DNA of 64,000 bases, taken from Heterotrichella gracilis. Lineage: Eukaryota > Sar > Xanthophyceae > Tribonematales > Xanthonemataceae. This document shows positions 57,597-64,000 of this stretch, piece by piece (position 1 is the stretch's first letter; every line of letters begins with the position of its first letter). Below the pieces are notes generated by a model. It did not search any database and was not told the origin of the DNA. It saw only the letters and a list, made by a program, of their open reading frames with translations. The stretch is taken from NCBI GenBank assembly GCA_032358255.1, contig JAULBX010024405.1, forward strand, positions 186,001-250,000, in the 5' to 3' direction. Made by a program: the position numbers and the translations under genes.

Positions 57597-58907
57597 ATGG
57601 GGTTTCAAATTGACGTGCAAGGCTTGCAGAGTGAGTTGGACACCGTGAGGGCAAAGTTTGACACCTGGGCAACTGACGCGTGCGCAACGAGCGAATCTGC
57701 CAGGGACGCTCACGTCAAGACGGTGGAGGAGGGAAAGGGTGGGTGCACCCCCTGTACTTGAAGCAGCGTTTCCAATCATTACCTGGGGCTAACTGGGCTT
57801 GGGTCTTTTGCAGAGAACATCTCCAACCTACAGTCCCAAAAGGAGCTGCTTGAAACCCAGGCGGAGCAGCTGCAGAAACGTAAGGCTTGACCTACCCACT
57901 TGCTATCGAGAGTTGCGTCCAGATTGGCTGGCTGACTTCTGTCGGGGGTTGTGCAGGGTTGCAAAGTGAACAGCAGGATGAAAGCAGTTTGCAAGCAGAG
58001 CTGGATGCACTGAAGCTGAAGGAAACCGAGCTGCCCTTGAAGGTCCAGAAACTGCAAACAGTCTGCAACAACGAGAAGGAGCGTCATGCAACGCAGTCAA
58101 CAGGTACTACACGCCCTGCACACCAGCAAGCAACCCCCACAACTGCACACCACCAGCACAACTGCAAGCAACCCTCCCCAGCTTGCTCTGTAGCCGTGGT
58201 TGACTGTTGAACACACCTGCTGCAGACATCAACCAGGAGCTAAAGCACCGGGAGCAGAAGCTGGCTGCTCTCGCCTCGGCTTTGAGCTGCTATGAGCAAC
58301 GCCTGGGGCTGATGTTTGAGAAGAAAGGTTGGATGAGTATTTGCAGGCACCGGCATACAACCTCACCACTGAACCCAGGGCTGTGTTGATCTGGTGCTTG
58401 TGCTGTAGACGGTTCTTCGGAGCTTTCCCTCATATTTACCAAGATCAACCCAGACAACCCAGAAGCCGAGCACAGCTTTGCGGTTGAGGTGCTGGATGGA
58501 AACGAGTACAAAGGTCAGTCACAGGAGGCCCTTGGCAAAAGGTGCCGTAGAACAGTGTTGCCTGGCTTGGCAACCTTTTCATCTGCAACATCCTGTACCC
58601 CGGTCTATTACTCTACAGTTGCAGCGCCATGCCTGTCCTGTGTGGATTGCATCCACCAACAGTGCCCCACACCTGCCCTTCAAAAGCCACTGCAAAGGCC
58701 GGCAGTATCTACGTCACTATCTGTAAAAAAAGTTCTTTCTTGATCCCGCAAAAAAACTCCTTTTCTGCAGTGACCTCCTGTGAGCCACCTGTGACGGCCC
58801 TGCCAGAGCTGCTGGCAGCTTTGAACATCACGGGGAACTTCAGCCAGTTTGTGCGCGACATGAGGAGGCAGTTCAAGCTGGCAGTGGCTCCAGAGGCACA
58901 GCAATGA
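57597..58907 (+). CDS. SPC25: Kinetochore protein Spc25 (NDC80 complex)
   Basis: Exons 57597-57738, 57814-57879, 57957-58103, 58226-58327, 58409-58513 and 58771-58907: 699 nt, 232 residues, phases all consistent, close to the usual 220-235 for Spc25. Residues about 8-145 form a heptad-type coiled coil (LQSELDTVRAKFDTW; NISNLQSQKELLETQ; SSLQAELDALKLKE), the part that pairs with Spc24. The C-terminal RWD-like globular domain starts at YEQRLGLMFEKK and has the family pattern: ELSLIFTKINPDNPE, FAVEVLDGNEYKV, PELLAALNITGNFSQFVRDM. In the NDC80 complex, Spc24/25 anchors microtubule-binding Ndc80/Nuf2 to the inner kinetochore. It has the shortest introns and fewest echoes in the window. Confidence 0.9.
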
Positions 58908-60634
58908 CTTGGGCCAGCAGTGCGCATCTGAACACCACACCCCCTTCTTTCATCTTGGAAAGTTGGACCAGCCCTGTGGAAGTTATGGGTCCTGTTCTGG
59001 GGAGCAGTCTTGCTTGCTACGTTTCCTTCATAAGCCACTGCAACCACTTGCTTCCGGTTGTGGCACACCCTTCTAGTCAGCACCGTGTTGCTATAATTTG
59101 TGGATCATGCCACAATGGGAGTGATTACTCATGTTGCTGCCTTTTCCCACAGTGTTGAAACATTGTGAGTTGGCAAAGCGCCTGGTGCGTCAACGAAGCT
59201 TTTCTTTTCATGTCACCTTTAAAATTGTCGTTGCTGTGCTGCATCAAGTGACCTATGCCCGTCCTCGTCCACGGCAGATCATCTGGCCGTCAAATTTTCC
59301 AGGGCATGTAGGTAAATATTTGCATAAACAAGTTTTTATGAGTTTGCTGTGGCATTTTGGCTGGAGTACAGTGTCACACAATCTAGGTGCAGGTACAAAC
59401 TGTTGAAAAAGTATATGGGAACAAAAAGGGTAACTGTAAAAGTGCAGATGGGGAAATCTGACAGCCTGTGTGACATCCGTGATGCCCTGCCGAAAAGCCG
59501 GTCTGCTGAAGCAGAAAGACCAAACAGAAAACATTCCTTGGGCCAGCAACCATGCGCAACAACAGTGCGCACCATACGTACTATTTAAAACTGGCATGGT
59601 AAAAATTAACTTGAACGCGGTCAAGCGGAATGGATTTGTCTGAGCATCAGGCCCCGTTATGTACTAATTCCAACGAATTGTTACCAATAAAAATCTGCAT
59701 CCATGCCCTGTATCATAATTGAACCAAGAGACTCCCTTGCTGAAAAGGTTGAGCACCAACACATGCTCCATACACTAAGTCTTCCAGACGAAATCATGAA
59801 GTAAAATCACCCCGTAAGCGAGGGAGCCATATGTCATGCATTGTGCGACAGTATAACACACTCCTGCAGTCCAACCCTTAACCTGACAGTGCAGGCAATC
59901 AGAGTGGCTCATTTATCCCGTGCAAAATACGGTGACACCGGCAGCACAAAGCCGGTGCATTTTAACATTCCGGCATTCCCCCAAAAACATGTGAAGTGGG
60001 GCCGGCACCAATACGGATGGAAACCAGTTATGGACAGGACAAGAGGCTGGCAACGCAGCACGGCCATGGGTGCATCGCACAGTAAACAGTGAAGTAAAAA
60101 GCGTGCCATTGTAGTGCATCGCAAGGTATACCAAACAGAGAAACATCGCACAAAAGTGCATCAACAATTCACGGCCAACTTTTGCAAAGACGGATGGATT
60201 GTCAAACAATGTACCAAAAAACAAACAGCCCCAAGATGGTTTGTGGAGTTGAAGATGGAGAGTTGATCTCAAAAACTGCTTGATTGCTCCCGCTGCATAG
60301 CCCTTCAGTAGCTGCATGCATCCAAGGGCGCTACATCCCAGATCCTCCCATCAATCACGGCGCATATCGTAGTAGTGTGAAGGCAGCACGGCGCCTCACA
60401 TTCTCCCCCTTACTTATGTTACAAGGTAACATTCTCCCCCTGCCACTCAGCACCCCAACCACCCAAGCCACCCAACCACCCAAGCTCAAACCGAAGGCCC
60501 CCCAGCTGGCATACACGCTGCTCCCAACCACCCCCCATTGTGTGCTCCAAATTCAAAATGCCGCCTCAATCCAGCTGGCACCCCACAGTGCCACACCATC
60601 CTGGATGCCCTAGCTTACCCCCCTTTGGTGTGCC
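58908..60634. other. Convergent intergenic region
   Basis: Between the 3' ends of SPC25 and the kinase. About 60427-60460 echoes the kinase terminal exon (CCCCTGCCACTCAGCACCCCAAC). Other open frames are featureless. Confidence 0.5.
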
Positions 60635-63506
60635 CTACTTTGGGCCCGAGGTATCATTATCCCCCTTGCCACTCAGCAGCCCAACTTGGCTCATCCCTGA
60701 GGCGCCTGAGTTGATTTGAGTTGAGCCCCCTGTGTGGTTCGCAGTGTTGGCCGTGTTGATCCCATCCCCTCCCGTTGCAGTCATACCGCTTCCACCCCTG
60801 CGCATGGCAAGGAGATACATGAACAACTATCTAAGCACAGGTGAGTTGAGTTTATTTAGGTACTTTTGTCTTTCAGTCTCTCTACAAAACACATTGATAT
60901 CTTGACAGGCGAGTTCATAAATACGAGGACTATGCTGCTACGTAAGAAATCCGGACTACAATTACTAGAAGTTCCACTGTGTCTCCATTTTCCCTACCTG
61001 AGCATGCCATTCTCCATGAGAAAGAGTAATCTTGCAAAAACCTTGAAAATTCCATGGAGGTAAATTCATCATCTAGAGTTTATCCCCCCCAAAATGAGGG
61101 GGGGAATCGCAAGTTTAGATGTCTCCCCTACCTGAGCATGCCGGTCCCCATCATGAAGGAGCTTGCCACCGAGGTGTTTGAGCTGGCGCGGGTGGCGTAG
61201 GTTGACAGGGACTGCAGGGCAGCCACCACCTCCTTGCTATTGGGGCGCTGGGCAGGGTCCTCGGAGAGGCAGGCGGAGACAAGCGCAGCCACCTCGGGGG
61301 GGCAGTCCTCACCAGCCCTGCGCCGATGGTGGTTAAGCTTAATTTTAATTTTTGCAATGCATAGGTTATAGGTGCTTGTGGCCGTGGCGAGGCCAGTGTG
61401 AAGGTTTAGGTAGGGTTTTCGATAGGGTTTGGGCAGGGTTTGGGCAGGGTCCTCGGAGAGACAGGCGGAGACAAGGGCGGCCACCTCGGGGGGGCAGTCC
61501 TCGCCAGCCCTGCGCAGATGGTAGTTTTCAATTAAAAATTGAGTTTTGTTTTGGTCTGGGTAGGGTTTTGGGTAGGGTTTTGGGCAGGGTCCTCGGACAG
61601 GCAGGCGGAGACAAGGGCAGGCACCTCTGGGGGGCAGTCGTCACCAGCCCTGCATGGGCAATAAGGTTATTGTTAGGGTTCTGTTGAGAGCTTCTCGAAA
61701 CTCACCTCAGCGCGCGCAGCATGCCCCGTTTGGGAACCTCATGGGTGCTGCGCTCAAACAGCACCACCCCGATCCCATAGATGTCAACTTCTCCACTGCA
61801 AGGGCTCTCTACCCACCAACCCCACCCACTGGAGCCATCAATTTACAGGGCATTTACCCCCAGAAAAGGGCATTTCCCCAGCCACCAACCCCCGAAACTC
61901 ACCTCAGAGCGCGCAGCATGCCCCGCTTGGGCACCTCATGGGCGCTCAACTCGAACAGCACCACCCAATCCCGTGGATGTCGACCTCCTCGCTGCAGGGT
62001 CCCAAAACTACCAACCCTTACACCACTGAAACCACCATTAAATGACTATCTCACCCCCAAATAATACGTGTACTTCCTCCAGCACACCAGCTCGCACCTC
62101 AGCGCGCGCAGCATGCCCCGCTTGGGCACCTCGTGGGTGCTGAGTTCAAACAGCACCACCCCAATGCCGTAGATGTCAACCTTCTCGCTGCAGGGCTTGT
62201 TGAGCAGCAGCTCGGGTGCGGCCCACGCAAAGGTGCCGGTGAACTGCATGGAGGTGATGAAGTCCTTGGTGGGGAGCATGGTGGCCCAGCCCACGTCGCC
62301 AACCTGCAGGGAATGACGGATTATCATTAGAACATTGTCAGAAATCAAGAGGATGACTAGATTGAGACTAAAAAAGCTTGGGGTTTGGAGGTGCCGGTGA
62401 ACTGCATGGAGGTGATGAAGTCCTTGGTGGGGAGCATGGTGGCCCAGCCCACGTCGCCAACCTGCGGGAAATGACGGGGTTATCATAAAATATCACTAAC
62501 CCAACGGCGCCAACCTGCGAGATATGAGGGTGGTCTGGGGAATTGGGAAAGCAAAGTAGCAACAGGACATGGTGGGCGAGTTGCCGACCAACGCACACCT
62601 GTGAACCCTACTCCAACTATCGGCGAGGTGCCCTTTGCTGCATAAGTGGCTGATGCATGGTGGGTTTCACATGTGCCTCACCTTTGCGGTGCCATCCTTT
62701 GCCAGGAAGATGTTTGGCGACTTGATGTCAAAGTGCACGATGCGCTGCGTGTGCAGGAAGTTGACACCCTTGGCCAGGTCCAGGGCGATGCGCTGGTTCA
62801 CAGACGCCTTCTTGCCCTTGCTGCAGGGGGGATATAAAGCGGGTGAGCAAGGGGCGACCCAGCAGGAGGACTAGAATAGTCCTATTTCTAGTCCTCGAAG
62901 ACCCCGGCTAGGTTTCTATGCGCAAAGAAACCCGAAGGAAGGAGGGAGGAGCAACATGACATATGGGGCTAGGGGTCACTCAAGGTGGGTCCCAAGTGAA
63001 ATAGGGGTTTGAGGGCAACCCTCTAGGGTTTCAAAGCAGGGTATTGGAGCCACTCACGGTATGTCCCAGGTAAATTTGCGCATGTTCTTGCTCTGCAGCT
63101 GGTTGAGCTCATCACCTCCCTCCATGAACTCGGTCACCATCATGGTGTTATCCCGGGTGACACAGGCGCCCATTGGGGCGGGCGAATTAGGGTTTGAAGA
63201 GCAATGCTGTAGGGTTTTACATCAGGGTTTGGGGCTAGGGAAAACTCACGGAATGTCCCAGGTGAACTTGCGCCGCGCCTCGCTCTGCAGCTGGTTGAAC
63301 AGGTCGCCCCCCTCCATAAACTCGGTGACCATCATGGTGTTATCTGGGGTCACGCAGGCGCCCATGAAGCGCACGATGTTGGGGTGGTGGCAGCTCTTCA
63401 GCACCGCAATCTCCTTGAGCAGCTCCTGGCGCATGCCCGCAGACGAATCCTTGAGCACCTTGACCGCGACCACGTCCACGCCGCCATTGGTGGTGGCCTT
63501 GTACAC
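60635..63506 (-). CDS. TKL-type protein kinase, 5'-partial
   Basis: Exons 63506-63250, 62820-62682, 62303-62098, 61317-61132 and 60797-60635 join in phase: 316 residues plus TAG at 60635. The visible part begins at VYKATTNGG, just after the glycine-rich loop, so upstream exons lie beyond the window or were not found. Seen: VAIK-type Lys in VVAVKVLKD (16), alpha-C Glu in LLKEIAVLK, HHPNIVRFMGAC, MMVTEFMEGGDL; catalytic loop VHFDIKSPN (Arg of HRD replaced by Phe); activation-segment start GDVGW (Phe of DFG replaced by Val); WAAPE; VDIYGIGVVLFEL; PAQRPNSKEV. The C-terminus is Gly/Ser/Thr-rich. This matches Raf/CTR1-like kinases of green algae. The exon at 61132-61317 also reads into an in-frame TAG 4 nt past its end, so an alternative terminus at 61128 is possible. 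Confidence 0.88.
60995..61025 (-). repeat. Echo of kinase exon 61132-61317 3' end
   Basis: CTACCTGAGCATGCC recurs about 135 bp downstream, repeating the exon's last codons and donor. Confidence 0.7.
61400..61655 (-). repeat. Two echoes of kinase exon 61132-61317 5' half
   Basis: At about 61436-61518 and 61575-61652 the codons for AGEDCPPEVAALVSACLSED recur with acceptors, separated by GGTAGGGTTTTNGG runs. Both lie upstream of the real exon. Confidence 0.9.
61695..62000 (-). repeat. Two echoes of kinase exon 62098-62303 3' half
   Basis: About 61701-61800 and 61903-61995 repeat VDIYGIGVVLFE...HEVPKRGMLRAL and a GTGAGT donor. They lie downstream of the real donor at 62097. The same exon's 5' half is echoed upstream at 62385-62467. 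Confidence 0.92.
63055..63180 (-). repeat. Echo of kinase exon 63250-63506 3' half
   Basis: Repeats the codons for TPDNTMMVTEFMEGGDLFNQLQ...WDIP downstream of the exon, with substitutions. Confidence 0.92.
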
Positions 63507-63595
63507 CTGTGGGGAGGAGAGGGGCGATGTTGAAGGACTGGCATTTTTTAGGCATTTTAGGGGCCATTGTTTGGCATTTTGGGGGCTATTTTCAA

Positions 63596-63715
63596 AGCTT
63601 TTGAGCACCGCAATCTCCTTGAGCAGCTCCTGGCGCATGCCCTCAGACGAGTCCTTGAGCACCTTGACCACAACCACGTCCACGCCGCCATTGGTGGTGG
63701 CCTTGTACACCTGGT
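63596..63715 (-). repeat. Echo of kinase exon 63250-63506 5' half
   Basis: VYKATTNGGVDVV-VKVLKDSS-GMRQELLKEIAVLKS is repeated almost perfectly upstream of the exon, with its own CACCAG acceptor. With the 63055-63180 copy it brackets the exon. Confidence 0.92.
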
Positions 63716-64000
63716 GGGGGGGTTGAGGGGTGGGGGGTTGAGGGTGGGGTGGGGTGTGTGAGAAAGGCGAGTGTAATGGTATCAGCTCTTTGCAAACTGC
63801 TATTTCTTTTCTACATTTGGCATCTGCCCTCAGCTTTATCCCAACGAATTGTCGATCAAAAGTCGATCCTAATCGTGGACGATCAGCCAACCAGCAGGCA
63901 GCTGGAGTCCAGGATTTCTGCCATCGCCACATGGGATTGAGTAGCATATGCTTAATTTCATGACACCTTGCAAGTGTGTTTGCTTGCCCCTCCCATAGGG
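63716..64000. other. Window end; no exon resolved
   Basis: G-rich (GGGGTGGGG) tract at 63716-63757, then sequence without a recognisable kinase glycine-loop exon. Confidence 0.4.

Noticed and set aside
60284-60613. 110-codon Pro-rich frame near the kinase 3' end
   Set aside because: Part of it is an echo of the kinase terminal exon on the other strand; no independent support.
61128-61484. Kinase ending at TAG 61128
   Set aside because: A donor at 61131 joins in phase to a Gly/Ser-rich exon 60797-60635 with its own stop, and the donor region is echoed downstream like other true boundaries.
63925-63960. Resemblance to the 5' end of 18S rRNA (AGTAGCATATGCTTA)
   Set aside because: Only about a dozen bases match and the flanks do not continue as rRNA.
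1-64000. CRISPR array, bacterial operon or prophage
   Set aside because: Spliceosomal introns throughout and a eukaryotic gene set; repeats are irregular with no spacer periodicity.
1-64000. Dinoflagellate origin, suggested by interstitial TTTAGGG
   Set aside because: All resolved introns use GT-AG donors, with none of the GC/GA donors common in dinoflagellates, and the gene content fits green algae better. Not excluded absolutely.

Overview
The window is nuclear DNA of a eukaryote, most probably a green alga (a prasinophyte-type or other chlorophyte). The genes are split by many short introns, and every junction I could resolve is GT-AG. A spliceosomal tRNA-Ser has its own intron, one gene is a bacterial-type PEP carboxylase ending in RNTG (a form known from green algae and plants), and there is an extensin-like proline-rich matrix protein. 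Plant-type telomeric motifs (TTTAGGG/CCCTAAA) are scattered in nearly every intron. The species assignment is inference.

Layout: (1) 304-2376 +, 5'-partial gene, probably a mitochondrial ribosome or regulator protein; (2) 4564-6427 -, four-helix membrane protein; (3) 8123-14176 +, secreted hydroxyproline-rich glycoprotein with three copies of a two-exon module; (4) 15783-17057 -, disordered Q/S/P-rich protein, 3' part; (5) 19562-31347 -, complete 22-exon bacterial-type PEP carboxylase; (6) 33246-38006 -, GT14/DUF266-like glycosyltransferase, 5' end unresolved; (7) 41939-49737 +, complete 14-exon P-loop ATPase with a likely mitochondrial presequence and one membrane segment; (8) 51150-53254 +, coiled-coil protein with an acidic Ser/Glu repeat; (9) 54203-54309 +, intron-containing tRNA-Ser(UGA); (10) 54927-57097 -, TMEM186-like mitochondrial membrane protein; (11) 57597-58907 +, kinetochore protein SPC25, divergent from gene 10; (12) 60635-63506 -, protein kinase, 5' end outside the window. 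Exon phases agree across every join listed, and the complete models have lengths divisible by three. The genes are unrelated in function; nothing suggests a cluster or operon.

The most unusual property is genome-wide in style rather than one gene. Exon boundaries are surrounded by 'echoes': decayed, same-orientation partial copies of the exon end plus its splice site. Copies of an exon's 3' end and donor lie downstream of it, and copies of an exon's 5' end and acceptor lie upstream of it. They are usually mixed with TTTAGGG-type sequence. I see this at more than thirty boundaries in ten of the eleven protein genes, up to five extra copies per boundary. It implies a recurrent local process, perhaps break repair with telomere-like sequence insertion and junction duplication, that builds introns full of decoy splice sites.
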